Shown here piece after piece: positions 12,646-25,574 of a stretch of DNA of 64,000 nucleotides. Source of the stretch: Marchantia polymorpha subsp. ruderalis (Eukaryota > Streptophyta > Marchantiopsida > Marchantiales > Marchantiaceae); NCBI GenBank assembly GCA_037833965.1, contig AP031354.1:3264001-3328000 (forward strand), read 5' to 3'. Positions within the stretch are counted from its first letter, which is position 1. The number at the start of each line of letters is the position of its first letter. The notes under the pieces are model-generated. The model was not told the DNA's origin. It worked only from the letters and a program-made list of their open reading frames with translations, and did no database searches. The translations under genes and the position numbers were made by a program.

Positions 12646-15600
12646 ATGACATTGAAGGAGAGGCTTTTGGAAGTATCAGGGGCGATGGCCAATAGTGACA
12701 ACGGGCGTCCCCGCCGAGGGCATCGTAATATTGAGGATGGGCATGGCTCGGACGCTCATAAACGCACAGGTCACAAGAAGGCAACTCGTCGGGCCGCAAG
12801 TCTGACCGAGGAAGAAATCGGTGAGTGCATGAGCTGGTGGCTGGTCGGTGGCTGGTCGTTTCTCGTAACTCTGATCACAAATGTTTCATTATGTGATCTA
12901 CCATCGTCAGCTTCGCATTTTGTTCTTTTCCTTCGGTGAAGCCGTTGCCAACCATCTTGCATCGAGCCCTGAAATTCCGAATGCTTGTTCGTGGTCACAT
13001 TCCCGGCGAGAAAAAATGCAACGAGGTTACAACGAGCGGCCGGAGGAATGAATGATCTGCTCTTAGCTTCCATACATCCATTCCACCGCCGCATAGAAGC
13101 TTGCACAATGTCATGCTCCTCTCTCTCTCTCTCTCTCTCTCTCTCCAGCGCTTTTGATGCAAAAAATATTCCATTTCCTGTTGGTCCAGCAATCTGCCCA
13201 TGCAGATTGCACAATGTCATGCTCCTCTCTCTCTCTCACCAGCGCTTGTAATGCGAAAAGTACTTCCATTTTTTGTTCGTCCAGCAATCTGCATGGCATG
13301 CAAGGATTGTAGCGAGGAGATGGTGAATGAAGGATTTTCAGTTTAGATTTCCGTCTCGGAGTCACTGTGAGGGAGGGTTTGAGGTGTTACAGACTGTGCC
13401 GAGACTATTCCATGCGGGAAGAGAACGACGACCCTTGTAAAAATCCGGAGGCTGACGCCATTTTGTCCATTGTTTTCCAGTGCGCCGGTTACATGGGCGA
13501 AGTCAAGGCAGGGGGACCCCCACTCTCCGGCGTAGGTTTCTCATTCGACTCGCCACTGCTCTGCATAACTACGGAAGCTCTGCTTCTCGGACGGAGTATC
13601 TGATCGAGAAAGCAGCCAATCGACTCGAAGTGGATGTCAACATTGCAGTGTTCCCGTCGCTAATCCTCATAGCCTTCCCGGGTGACGATAACAACGAGTT
13701 CATAAAGTATGAGCCTCGTGAGAAGTCTCGGTCTTCTGCAATTTGCCTCGATAGAACCTCAACTGCAAGGGGCAGTGTTTTTTGAAAAAAGTGAATTTGG
13801 TGACATGTGGTTTGGGTCGGATGCTCTTCGCATTTGTATTGATGTATGAGTAATTGGGATGTTCGACTGATGACCGTGGGGGGTGCAACAGAAAGGAGAC
13901 GCACATGCTCACAGTGGATAGTGAGTTAGACGTGGATAAGCTGGGACGAGCAGATCATCTTGCAAACCACGTGGGGAAGGAAACTCCTCTGCTGCTGGCC
14001 TACTGGAGACTGAAAGCCATTGCGACATCAGCACCCGAATTTGGGCGATGGTGGTGGCGTCTTTTGGGCTACGCGCTGTCAGCAGCTATGTCTGCACAGC
14101 TATTTTTTGACGGTGATGATTTCTGTCTTGCACTTTCTGATTCCATACTGCCTGAATTACATTCGTACGGAGATGGAGATAGGTTTGTCAATGATATTTT
14201 TGTTGAATCGAATCTGAAACTTGGTTTCGAAATGGAAATGGAAATATTGTCACAGGCAGCCTCTGGGATGGTCTGTTGGCCCTGGCGCTGGGTCTCACCG
14301 TAGGCTTCATGGACCTGATTGCTGCAAGGTCTCCGCTGTTTGCTAGCGTTCTCGAGTTTGCTGCAGCATTGGTCGTCTCGACTGCTGCTCGATTGGCCAG
14401 TTACTACATAACAGCAGTACCCTTATGCTTCTTTTCATTGGTGCTGGGATCGCTGGTGCAGCTCCTCCCTGGTAAGGTCCTAAATTTACAGCGCAAGAGC
14501 CACTTTGTACCCACCTAGTCGTTTCACCTAAATGCCAAAATCTCTTCTTGCAATTAAAATTGCAAGAAGTGTTAAAAAAATCTGAAATTAATCCACTGCA
14601 TGTAGACGCCATTGTCTTCAATTTGGAGTTGAAGACAAGTTCGGCAATAGCTAATGAGGAGTTGGGAAAGCACTCCCCAAAAAAATTGATGTTATCATCT
14701 GAAAACGTGGGGATCCAGGTCTAGCTATGCAAAACATGTAGTGTAATCTTTCGCCATATAGATTTTGTCGATTGGAGTCTCGAGGGATCTTACTTCATTC
14801 GCATTGTGCTCGCAGGATTATCTTTGACTCTTGGCGTGAGTGAAATGGTAGCGAGAGCTCATGTGACAGGCACATCGAGAATAATGTACGCATTCTTCTC
14901 ATCTCTGCAATTGGGATTTGGCATCGCTGTGGGCGAAAACATCGTGTTCTGGGCCCCGACTCCGCCGTCATCAGGATGTGAACCTACTGGACTATCGTTT
15001 TGGTGGAGCATATTGTGGTACGTTCAGCTCTTCCTCCTATCACCGACCTCGTTTGTTTATTCACGAATTCAGTCATCTCCTTGAAGTATTGCAAAGAGTC
15101 ATCGGTGACGTTTACTCGAGCAGACGAGGCTTGAACATTGGAAGAAGGCCGAGACCCTTACTGTAGTATCACCGTGCTGCGACTAAGACTGTCGTCTGGA
15201 ACAGGTTCGCTGGATTCTCACTCGCGTCTAATATTCTGCTCAACGCACGCGTCGACCAGTGGCCGGGAATGATCGTAACTGCAGGAGTTGGCTATATCGT
15301 GTCGACGTTCGCTTCCCTTCGACTGGGAAGCAGCACATCTTCTGTCATCGCGTCATTCGCTGTGGGGTTGACAGGTACGCTTTTCGTTGTGTTTGGCCTC
15401 TGCCATTATTTTTCATCTTCTTTAGGTCTTCATCTCCGTCCACCCAACTGTAGATTACCTGGAGTTGCGCTATTGAGGAGCACCACGATCTACAGGTTCA
15501 TGTAGTATATGCAGGTTATGTCAGTAGAGGGCAACCCAAATTTCAGGGAAGTAGACTTACGTTGTCTTAAGGTACCGGAGTTCTGGGGGTAAAGCATGAA

Positions 15601-15967
15601 TATAATGGAGCTTTACTTCGTGTGCTCTGCAGGCACTGCGTATTCTCATTTTCAAGGTGACCTGCCTTTGGTGATGGTTCTATCGGGAATACTTCTGCTG
15701 GTTCCTGGAGGAATAGGAGTGCGGGGAGTGGCTACGATGCTGCAAGATGACGTCTTGAGTGGCATGGGCTTCGTCATCGACATGATGGTAGTTGGGCTTT
15801 CCATCACGATAGGGCTTCTCTTGGCAAAAATTGTGCTTCCCACTGGCCTTTACGGCATAGGGAAGACGAATGCCAACACTAAGAGCACTCTGGCGGCGCA
15901 GCTAGAGGAGGATAAGGCCTCGGACAGCGATTCTGAGCCTTCTGACGAGGAATGTATGGCTATCTGA
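12646..15967 (+). CDS. ThrE/PRM10-like threonine/serine exporter-family membrane protein
   Basis: Seven exons (12646-12820, 13481-13706, 13892-14112, 14256-14471, 14816-15017, 15205-15374, 15633-15967) with GT-AG introns and matching phases give 514 aa. A basic N-terminus of about 75 residues precedes a segment with FLIRLATALHNYGSSASRTE and LEVDVNIAVFPSLILIAF, then HMLTVDSELDVDKLGRADHL. These are hallmarks of the ThrE (DUF1212) soluble half. Roughly ten hydrophobic helices follow from about residue 190 to 480, including LVMVLSGILLLVPGGIGVRG, the second ThrE-type membrane half; an acidic tail (EEDKASDSDSEPSDEE) ends the protein. In Corynebacterium, ThrE exports threonine and serine; the fungal relative PRM10 is a pheromone-regulated membrane protein. 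The plant substrate and membrane are unknown. An in-frame stop at 12589 supports the ATG chosen. The gene converges on NASP. Confidence 0.88.
13101..13293. repeat. Tandem duplication with CT microsatellite in intron 1 of the ThrE-like gene
   Basis: Two diverged copies lie at about 13101-13197 and 13207-13293. Each starts TTGCACAATGTCATGCTCCT, passes through a CT run and ends near CCAGCAATCTGC. The CT run is much longer in the first copy. Confidence 0.8.
14544..14638. repeat. Two short perfect hairpins in intron 4 of the ThrE-like gene
   Basis: CTTCTTGCAATT at 14544-14555 pairs with its exact reverse complement at 14558-14569. Forty-odd bases later TTGTCTTCAA at 14612-14621 pairs with TTGAAGACAA at 14629-14638. 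No function is indicated. Confidence 0.6.
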
Positions 15968-16949
15968 CCTCATTACATTGCCGACACAAGTACGTCGACT
16001 GGACTGTCCCTGCAAACTCGGAATGGTTGACGAAAAAGGATGGCCACAAATTTGGAAAACTACGTGTCCATGGCCATCGATATCCTTCGAAATCGTATCA
16101 TGTATGGGCCCTGCTTGAGACGGGAAGAAAGTCTCGAGTAGCGTCATACACCAAGACTAGGAATTGCCCGAGAAGTGCAGAGTTCGAACACAGGACCATC
16201 AGTACTTCAGCTACATCATTAGCAGCTTCAAAGATCATAATATGTGCTTTACGAACAGAACGATGAGTTGTAAATTCCAGCAATGTAAATTTTGACTAGC
16301 TTAGCCTGTATTAAAAATATACTCTTACGTTAGTATCAAGTTTAGATGTAATACTCAGTTCTCATATCTGAACTTACACTCAAGTAAAGATGGTACCTGC
16401 AGTTATTTTCCAACTAATCTTGGAAAGGCAAAAAAAAACCAATGTGCATTGCGATGGTCGAAATTCGAATTTTGACTGCCAAGAATATGTAACTTTGCAA
16501 CTTTCCAACGAAAGAACATGTCAGTGGTAATTCATATGGTTATCAAAACTTCTCTTTGAGAAAATTATGTACAAATAAAGCCTCGACCCCAGCTGGAGAT
16601 TTCACTTTCACTACACCCAAAAATAATTTCCTGTGAGCAGAACCTGAAAAACTTCCAGGAAATGACCAGGCCTATTAATCTCCTGAACCTCAAACTGAGC
16701 CTCAGAGAAGATGGGTGGTTCGTTAAGAGTAGTATTTGTAGTAAAAACACATCTCTTGTTGAGGCCCATATGATGGTTAAGAGCGATGCGAGCGGTATTT
16801 TAACGGCACAAGATACACATACGTGTGTTCACTACAACTAAAACCCCTTAAGATGCTAACAGACGAGTATGAAGGACATCTACATCACTTCTACTCTACT
16901 CGATCGATCAGGCACTTAAAAAATGTGCTAGGTCAATGATTTCAACTGC
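15968..16949. other. Convergent intergenic region between the ThrE-like gene and NASP
   Basis: It contains the 3' untranslated regions of two genes that point at each other. No coding frame or transposon was recognised. Confidence 0.5.
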
Positions 16950-19900
16950 CTACGAAGCTCCTCCGAATCCTATTTGAGTCTCTCCCGAGCCGCCCCCAGT
17001 AAGTATATCCTCGGCTGACCTCTTTGCCGGTTGAACATCTGGAGGTAAGAGTTTCTCCTCGACTATGGGAATTGGAGTAGCCCGCTTGATCCCCCGACCT
17101 ACGATACCTAAATGAGTTACGGGTTCAGATGAAGAGGAACCAGGAAATGCTGCGACTGTTTCTCCCATCGAGGATGTCCCTTCCACTCTGCTGATTCTCT
17201 TAAAGACAGCGCTCACAGCCTCGGACATCATCGTGGCAGCCTCAGGATTCTCAGCTTTCAACGCTTCGAGTAGACTCGGTGCTAAAACCATCTGCTTTAG
17301 CTCCTCAACCTGATGACACAGCAACGAACGTCAAAAAGCAATTTTCAATACACTCTTCATTCAAATCTTTCTGAACCTTTACATGCGTCTTACCTAGAGA
17401 CTTCTAGCCTTCGGCAGAATGAAATTACGTACCTTCTCCCGAAGATCCACGAGGGACTCCTCTATCTCCTTGATTTCCGCATCCACCTTTGCAAACTTTA
17501 AATCTTCCACCGCCACCTTTAAGTCTTCCCCCACCACCGTCTCCCCTACGTTCTCAACAGCTTCTTCGCTGCTAATCATCTTTTCTCCGTCATCCATCTT
17601 TCCATTGGAACCACCCTGTTCAGCCTTCAGCAATTCCTGTTCTTTGTACAAGCGCTGACAACGCAGTTCACATATGGAGACAGCTTTCACACATGCCTCA
17701 AGAGCCTCTTGTGGTCTGTTGTCGAATTGTTTAGCTAGAGCCATCTTGTACCATCTGCTTCAATTAAGGAAGACAAAAATTGGAACACTTTGACGAGACC
17801 CACTCAATGTTTGAGAATATCCTATCCACTCTCCTCCGCATCTGAACCTAGTCAATTATCACACCGAGGTTGAAACTACTCGAGAAAAGCGAGTACATAT
17901 ATGCGAGGCATACCAAATTCCATCAGAAGTTTTGACATTCAATCCACGCCGTTATTCGGTAACAGAATGATAATTTTATGATCTGCATATTCTCTAGATA
18001 TTATGTGAAATGCATCTCCTTTTTCCTTGTCCTCGACACTTGCTACAGTATTTGGTAGAATGAGTGACTGAAATCAGTCAGAGTAGCCTGGAGGATACGT
18101 AGAAGCAATGACACGACTGTCTGGTTCGACGAGATCCTGAAGAATCTGAAGGGCCTGTTCGTAGTCAGCGTAGCAAGTTTTGAAATTCTCTGCAAGCGAC
18201 ATATTTCAATTAGATAAAGGTGTCAAATACTACTGACCAAGGTAAAATAAGGTCTTCACATATTTAAGAAGTATGAATTTATAAAAAATTGGTCTGCTGA
18301 TGATTGGTGTGACTGAAGCACTTAAGTCACACACCTCATCAGCAAACCAATTCCTAATAAATTGTACATCCTTAAATATTAGAGACGAGAGAAGTAAAAA
18401 GTGGAGAGTTGCTAAACAGGATCCAGGTGAAAAGTATCATTTTGGAAGGAGCACGTTGAAAATATTTTTGGATAGAGCTTTAAGAACACCTTCTCATGGA
18501 ACCGTGCATGATATTGATCCATCACACGGCTGTCACATCCAAGAACCTACTCTGGATTGGGCGTATATACTTGGAATTTTATCGGTCCTATTTTCAATCC
18601 AGTCCCCCAAATTTCAATTCCATCTTGTGCAGTGTACCAAGATTCTTTCCCAATTTTTCTTACCTTTCTCAAGGCTGATATCTGCAAGAGCTGTGATCAC
18701 ATCCACTTCATCAAGAGAACGTGCTGGCTGCTTTGAATGTATGACTCTTGCCGTCTCCAACAGCTTCCAGGCCAATTCAATATCGCCTTCCTCCTCTTCT
18801 CCGTCAACTTCACCGTCGTTGTCTTCGCCATCATCTTCGGATTTTCCATCTCCATCTTCGTCAGGGAATTCCTCATCATCTGTGATCGGAAGACAACATT
18901 ATACACCAGATATGTTGAGAATCATTTAGCTCCTGCGAAAGGCAATAAGAGTATATCACCCAGGTATGGGAATACTTATGAAGCAAAAATCTCCAGACTT
19001 ACCGTCCACAGGCCCCTTTGAACCACCAGCCAATGCAGAAAGTCCTTCTTCTTTGCTCGGCTTATGAGCCGGAGGCTCTTCATTTCTATCACACAATGCT
19101 TCAGACTCTGCTTGCACTTTGTAAAGCAAGGCACAGCCATACTTGTAATAAGTGGATGCACATTCCGGAGCAAGTTCTCCATAGTGATTGACCCTGCATA
19201 CAAAAGTCTAGTCAAGAAGACAATAATGACCTCTAATACTGAAATAAAGATGCACTCTTACCAGAAGGTCAGAGTTACACGACATACAGTTATGAACAGG
19301 AAGGATTTGACAAGGCTTTGCTCTGAAAAACATTCATACACTTTCATGTCAACGAAAACCTGTTAATCTTTTAATCTTAGCAGACAATACACGTTAAGTA
19401 TCGGGAGGTACACAAAAATTTCCTGTCCTAGTGAATAGATACGGCCTTTCTAGATCTTTGTGCCACCCAACGTTGATAACTACCATAAAGATGTAGAAAC
19501 AACCTACCCGTCAACTGGTTATGAACTGTCAATGATTCAAGCAAATGCGGTCGATATGAGTGCAAATTACCAGTGGCGTTCATAAAACTTTCTCTATCAT
19601 TGGTAACTATCTTCGGGATTCATTCATCTAATACATTGAACCCAGATAAGCCGCGACCTGTTTTTATCAACAAAAACTACAAAATAACCGCCCGAAGAGC
19701 ATGGCTCATGGATTATTATTACTACTGATGGAAAATTATTACTACGGAGCGAGGATTTTTAACAAGTAACAGTCTCGTTTGCTATCGATGGACATTAATC
19801 AAGAAATTACACAAATGAGACATATCGAAAGAAATGCATACAACTGCCCGCACAAGTCACGTCGGACGTCTTCGGACAATTGGATTAATACCATGACAAC

Positions 19901-20944
19901 CAGCATGCTCCATGGTGGTTAAGACGTCAAACTAAAGTACTTGGTACCGTATTACTTAAAAATACAAAAATATTATAAAGTCCCATCATAAATTAAGAAG
20001 TAAAGCTGGTGGTAATAATCAGTAGTTAATTATCAAGATTCTAATAATCAAATATCAAATCGAGTAATAAGAGATGCTCCATCTCCTACTCTGTCTTTGA
20101 AGCGACCTTCGGCTCATGGGAAATGTGAAAGTGAAGAATTTAGCCAGTTCCATATCTTCCATCGAGTGTTGTCATCTATTCTTAAAACTCTATTCCCTGA
20201 AATTTCCGCAACGGAAGATGAACACATGATTTTACTATTCTTGGCTTTTACATAGTGAGTTGGACTTAAAAGACCGACCCTATTTTTACGCACACATAGC
20301 AGTACATGCCTTTAGGGGCTAAGAGCGCAAGAGTAATGGTAAAGATTCTTCTTACTGCAACACTCTGAGCAGAAAGATCCAAGCAATACACAAATTGTAC
20401 TGCTTGGATTCGAGCACTAGAAACTGCCTCTGAAAGTCCAACAAAATTACTATAGGAACTCGTAAAATCAAGCGGCCAGCGCCTGCGCTAGAGAAACCCG
20501 GCAGACCCTCTAAACTGACATACGAAATTCCGATAAGCTGGGTAAAATGCACTGTCGCCGTCAAAGATTCAGAACATAAGGGATTTGGAAACATATATTT
20601 TCGAAATAGAGTACAATGTGACCAAGTGACCACGTTTGTGCGCTGGAATTAACTGACTGCAAATATATACTCTGCCTCCTCTGCAAACAGCTTTCAACCC
20701 CCACATTAAGTCCAAGATGCAATAGGCAATTTCCTCCAAGAACTACCGTTTCGTACCTGATTTCTAGAGCTTTGCTGAAACAGTCTATGGCCTCTTCATA
20801 GGAGTCGCTGCTGATTGCCGCACATCCCAAATCATAAAGGCGTTGCGAATCAAACAACAGTGGCGGCAATGCCTGCTCCTCCTGGACCTCTTGCTGCTCT
20901 TCATCCTTGTAATCGGCATCAGGAACGATTGCCATAGCGGGCAT
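16950..20944 (-). CDS. NASP: NASP (N1/N2, Hif1-type) histone H3-H4 chaperone
   Basis: Six exons (20757-20944, 19003-19193, 18664-18879, 18099-18189, 17433-17754, 16950-17309) read through in frame to 455 aa, near the 492 of Arabidopsis NASP. Domains in order: a TPR at about 30-63 (LYDLGCAAISSDSYEEAIDC); the paired helix with HYGELAPECASTYYKYGCAL; a long acidic insert at about 127-160, typical of SHNi-TPR proteins; an ELAWKLLETARVI helix; two more TPR units (YADYEQALQILQDLVEPDSR, then WYKMALAKQFDNRPQEALEA); a coiled coil at about 260-345; and a tail with a PAKR nuclear-signal-like stretch near residue 430. The family binds H3 and H3-H4 and guards their soluble pool in cytoplasm and nucleus. 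Intron 1 is long at 1563 bp. The frame agreement at all five junctions makes the model firm. Confidence 0.93.
18261..18378. repeat. Long imperfect foldback inside NASP intron 3
   Basis: The arms at 18261-18314 and 18325-18378 are reverse complements over about 54 bases at roughly 80 percent identity, with a 10-nt loop. The inner 28 pairs, next to the loop, are the best matched. A MITE or a pre-miRNA-like hairpin would both fit. The element lies wholly within an intron and leaves the splice sites untouched. Confidence 0.75.
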
Positions 20945-21250
20945 TATCAGTCCACAATTCGCAGCTTCTTCGTCGCCCGCGGCTCCACTTCAACGTTTTT
21001 TTCCTCTTTCCGCCGTGCTTCAAACTTCTTCACGTTCCCCAGTCTTCCGCTCTCCTCTTCGAATACAAATGCGAGGGAGTGACAGGAGCGAGGGCGCGCC
21101 ACTGCAATCAGCGTACCATACTACGTCGACCTTGGTTCCGCCCACGGGTTCGAACCCTCTTCGTAGGCATCCGATCGCCACCACCGCGCAGTCGTTTGGG
21201 GTAGATCCCTGATGCAACCATCCGTTATCGAACACAGTCGGCGAAGACTA
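20945..21250 (-). promoter_or_regulatory. Probable NASP promoter and 5' leader
   Basis: A GC-richer block sits directly upstream of the NASP start codon and separates it from the AT-rich intergenic DNA beyond. No TATA box was identified. Confidence 0.35.
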
Positions 21251-24200
21251 GCCCCCGTATAAAGACTCGGTATTTCACAACTGTGCAACTGTACATCGAC
21301 TTCGTGTCATTTTCCCTCTTCCTCCAACGAAGGCGCTAGGTGCCTTCTCCTTCTGTACAGTTCGTGCTGCCCTGCCCGGGTTTCAGGGCTTTTGATTTTC
21401 AGAGAATATAGTTCTGAGAGAAAAAAAATCAGTCAGTATTAAGAGTTCCAGAATTCCTGCCAAATTCTCTGACATCAAGAAACCATTTGCATGGCAACCA
21501 TTCGGGCTTGGGTTCCCAGTAGCAAACTTTAATATAAATAAATGAATTTGAATAACAGTAAGTAACATCAACAGGAGATGGAACCCTTCAAGACAAATAC
21601 AGATTACATAAATGCCACGAAATAAAATAGGGCAAAACCCTATGACTGTGTGACTAGGTATTTATTATGAATGAAGATGGACCGAGTCTAGTCAGTATTT
21701 GGATAGGAGGTGTAGTAGCATAACCCAAGGTACTTTTCGAAGCTAAAACTATATTTTTAATGAACTTTGCCCCAGCTCTATAAAAGCCAGTTCCTTAATG
21801 TGCTGGAAATATGCAACAAACCCTGTCTCGGAAAGATGGTCGAACTTTCTTTCTGCGCGTGGAAGCAAGCAATTGAACAAATCAAAAGTGTAACTAACCA
21901 ACAGCCTCCTTGGCAAGCGGACATAACTTATGCATAAGAATTATCAATTTGATGTGCTATTGGACTTGTATCAGGTCTTGATGTCTGTTTAACATAGGTG
22001 ACGCAGCGGTATCAATGAATCTAGACCCACTTAAAACTGAAACTGCGCTAATTTAAGGATTTGGTTTTAGTTTCTCAATCATTTATCAATACATTTCAAA
22101 TATCTTTCTAGAGCAATAACATTGTTATTGTCGGTTTCTAGGTTGATTATTTGCACTTCAATCTTACGTTTACAAAAATGTAGAATAATGAAGGAGCGGG
22201 GTCCTCTACAACGTTCTCGAGAGCGAAAGACGGAATAGAAATCCTTTCAAAAGAGAAACTGAAAATAAATGGTGCCCGAAGAGAAAAGCTGACAAAGCAC
22301 GCAACAGAGAAGGCCCTTAAGGGCGAGAAATCGGAAGGACAGACAACTCCAATACGTAGGAACAGGAGAAAATCACACACGAATTGCTATAAGAGAAGGC
22401 AAAAGAGGAACTTGCGACTTTGAGAAACGTTTGACGTTTGCTGCATCAACTGCGCAGTTACTGACTCATACAAGATCTAACGTTGTACAGAATTGTATTT
22501 TAATGAGAAATGGGTACGTACACGTGTACAAATGAAGACCTTAGTAGCGCATACAAAAGAAAGGCATTGAAGGGGTGTTTAATATGTTATGTTTGATGGG
22601 ATAGAACAACTTTTTGAAAGAAAATTTATTTACCCTTCGCAAAATGCATATGTATACTCGTGTGAGAAATTGATGCTCGACAGAATACGGCGGGAAAATT
22701 ATATCTACTTCAACAAGCTTTGCCTGATTTCTCTTTGCCGAAGCAAAATTTCCCACCATGATTCAAAATCTGATTTTCTTCGAGATGCTTTTCATCCTCT
22801 TCCTTTCTTGTTCATTTAGTTAAAGATGGAGTGCATTAAAATGGATTATACCTACTTTTAAAGCTGGATAGGAGTAATTCCCTCTTGGCTCTTTCACGAT
22901 ACAACCTTTTGGTGAATGATTTGAGTATTGACCATAGTTTACACCCACAATTTTTCAAGCCCTGACTAATCTCAGAGATCAGGGCCTGAAGCCTTCGAAC
23001 CTTCCCTTCTCGATGTGAAGAAGATTTTGTTTTTGCTGTACTTGCACAACTTCTACGCATTGTTACATCAGCTTCACCCACATTTCACATCGCAGTTGCA
23101 CTTGGCAGCGAATGGACAAAACAGCTGAACGCTATCCTAAAACTGCGCAGTGACGGAAGAACCAGGTTGTGAACACCCCCTGATCCGGACATGCATCCGA
23201 AGTCCACTTTGATTTGACACATTGACCAAAACATGAGTCGTACAAGATCCAGTGCCTGCCATGCGAACTCTGACCACAGCACTCTGGTCCATACCCAGTT
23301 CCGTATAAGCGCCGCTGGTACGAGCCTCCTCTTGATTCCAACCCTGAATAGAATGAGGTAGTCCCCATCATGTTGTCACTATCTCACACGTGGAAAATGT
23401 TTTTCAAGCTTTTGCAGTATTCATGGTTAACTAAATGTCTGATACGATCCACATGTATCAAAGCATTCAATATAAGATTATTGATATCATGGAAAAGCGG
23501 AAATTTTTTCACAGATTTTTATTTTATTTATAAAAAAATATGATGAATAGTGAGGAATAATTATAAGGCATCTTTCAAGTATCCTACATTCAGTTTGAAT
23601 AATTTCTCAATGGTTACGCAACATTCATTCATAAACAACTAAAATATCATTAATTCTTTCCTAATTGCAACAATATTTTTATTGCAAGGCGTTTTGGAAC
23701 CCAAAATTAGCTTCCTATATAATGTTAACTTATTTTCAGATGTTCGTATATATTTTTCCAAATAAAACATATTTTGTTTTCATGAATTTAATTAAAACAT
23801 TAATTTAATTGGTTCATGTTTATTCGTGCTCGCTTACCTTACAATTTTTACAGTGAAGCGGAAACTTCACCGTGCAAATTTAAAGACGAGTGAACCCTAC
23901 TTCACTTTCTCATTTGTAATTTCTACTAAGACTTGTTTACTCTTCCCCATCCCACCCTTCACCAATAAATTAAGCCATTTAATAAAGGTCTTTCAACAAT
24001 GCCTCGGTCCAGGCATGACGGAATGAGAAGAGAAAAACACCGCTCGAAAAGTCTTTGCTCGAATATGAAATGCACATCAGTTTTCTTTTATACACTGGTT
24101 TGAAATTTATAGATTATCATACAGGAATGCTATATGATGTATAATCGCTTTAATCATAGATAGATATTTATAATATGAAAACACTTGTATGTATACATTC

Positions 24201-25249
24201 CGATTGTAAGAATGTTAAGTCCTAATTATTTAAAAGCACAAAAAATCAACAACAATACTTAAAGTTATTTTGGATAATAAATACTTGTTAAACATTGTAT
24301 GCAATTCTCACCTAGTCTCCACACAAACATATCCATGTGATTTTTTCTTATGAGCCGCAATTTTCATGTAAAATTCCAACACGGTTGATAATATATTAAA
24401 TATTGACATATATAATATATATGCATGTATAATAGATTAACAATCATTTAAAGGTTGACATATCATACTATTCAATTGTAAGACTAAAATGATAAATCCA
24501 AAAAATCATAATCTTCATCAAACCTTTAAAAGCTAAAATCATTTAAGTTTATAATCATTTTATAATTTCAAATCTGCTATTGACTTACATGTATAATTTT
24601 GACAAATTGTTAAAAAATGAAACATTACAAATTCATAATTTAAGTAAATAACTCTAGTAATTTCGACATTAGCTGCTGTTGTACATGTTATAATTTCCAA
24701 ATAAATGTATATAAATTACGATATAATCTCGCCAATTTTATAAATCAATAATTTTCCACGTAGAGTATAAGCTTTATTACACTATATGCCAAGTTTTATC
24801 AAAAAATTTCAAAAAAATGTGCACATTGACTATCACAAAATTCTCAAATGTTTTTAGAATAACATGTTCAATGATTTTTTTTATAATTTTCGACCTCTTT
24901 ATTATTAAGATTATTTTTCACCCACATTAAAATTATTCTTTGAAGATTTGAGAAATATCACATTTGATCAATCATTTTTGTTTCCAAAAAGTATATACAT
25001 TTATCGATAATATAAATGTGTGCAATACAATTTTAGACATAAAATGTGTTTAATATATGTTTGTTAGAGAGGTAACCAGCATAATTAAATAATATAAATT
25101 ATGAAGATTATTAATTTTAATCATTAACGACAAATAATGTAAATATTTATGAAAAATACATTTATAAAAAAATTAAACATATGATAATACATTTTTACGA
25201 GTGATAATATAAGTACGCATTTTCAAAGTTTATAATCAAATAAAACTAT
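21251..25249. other. Intergenic region, increasingly AT-rich
   Basis: No gene is supported. Two minus-strand open frames at 22836-23081 (basic, containing KVRRLQALISEI) and 23132-23371 (cysteine-rich) are the only protein-like stretches and match nothing with confidence. From about 23400 onward the sequence is strongly A+T with poly-A and poly-T runs. Confidence 0.35.
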
Positions 25250-25254
25250 TAACA

Positions 25255-25569
25255 TGTTAGGATAATGTTTATGTCTCAGCTAACTCTAGTTAGCTTAACC
25301 TAATCTTAGCTTAGGTTAGAGTTGCTTGCTATATAGGTGAGCACGTGCAGGCTCATTAGGTGAGAGATAGAACACTCGTTGTATAGTGGTGCTTCAGGGA
25401 GAAAGTGAGAGCTTGGAGAGCAGAGACTCGGTACGGCTATGGATTGGAGTCTTAATAAAGTTCTCATTGTTCCCGTGGACGTAGCCTTAGTGTAAGTGAC
25501 ACATTATCTCTTGGTGTTGACTTCTCTTGTGCATGTGTGTCTCACTGTGAATGCCGTCTATGTTTAACA
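25255..25569 (+). mobile_element. Solo LTR, probably Ty1/Copia
   Basis: A 315-bp island of balanced composition stands out in the AT-rich tract. It starts TGTTAGGATAATG and ends TTTAACA, and is flanked by an identical 5-bp duplication TAACA at 25250-25254 and 25570-25574. It has a TATA-like CTATATAGG near 25330 and an AATAAAG signal near 25450. No internal retrotransposon sequence lies on either side, as expected after LTR-LTR recombination. The Copia assignment rests on length and ends only. Confidence 0.8.
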
Positions 25570-25574
25570 TAACA

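Noticed and set aside
22836-23371. Small minus-strand frames, one weakly bHLH-like (KVRRLQALI)
   Set aside because: The similarity is one short stretch, the second helix does not fit and no splice partners were found.
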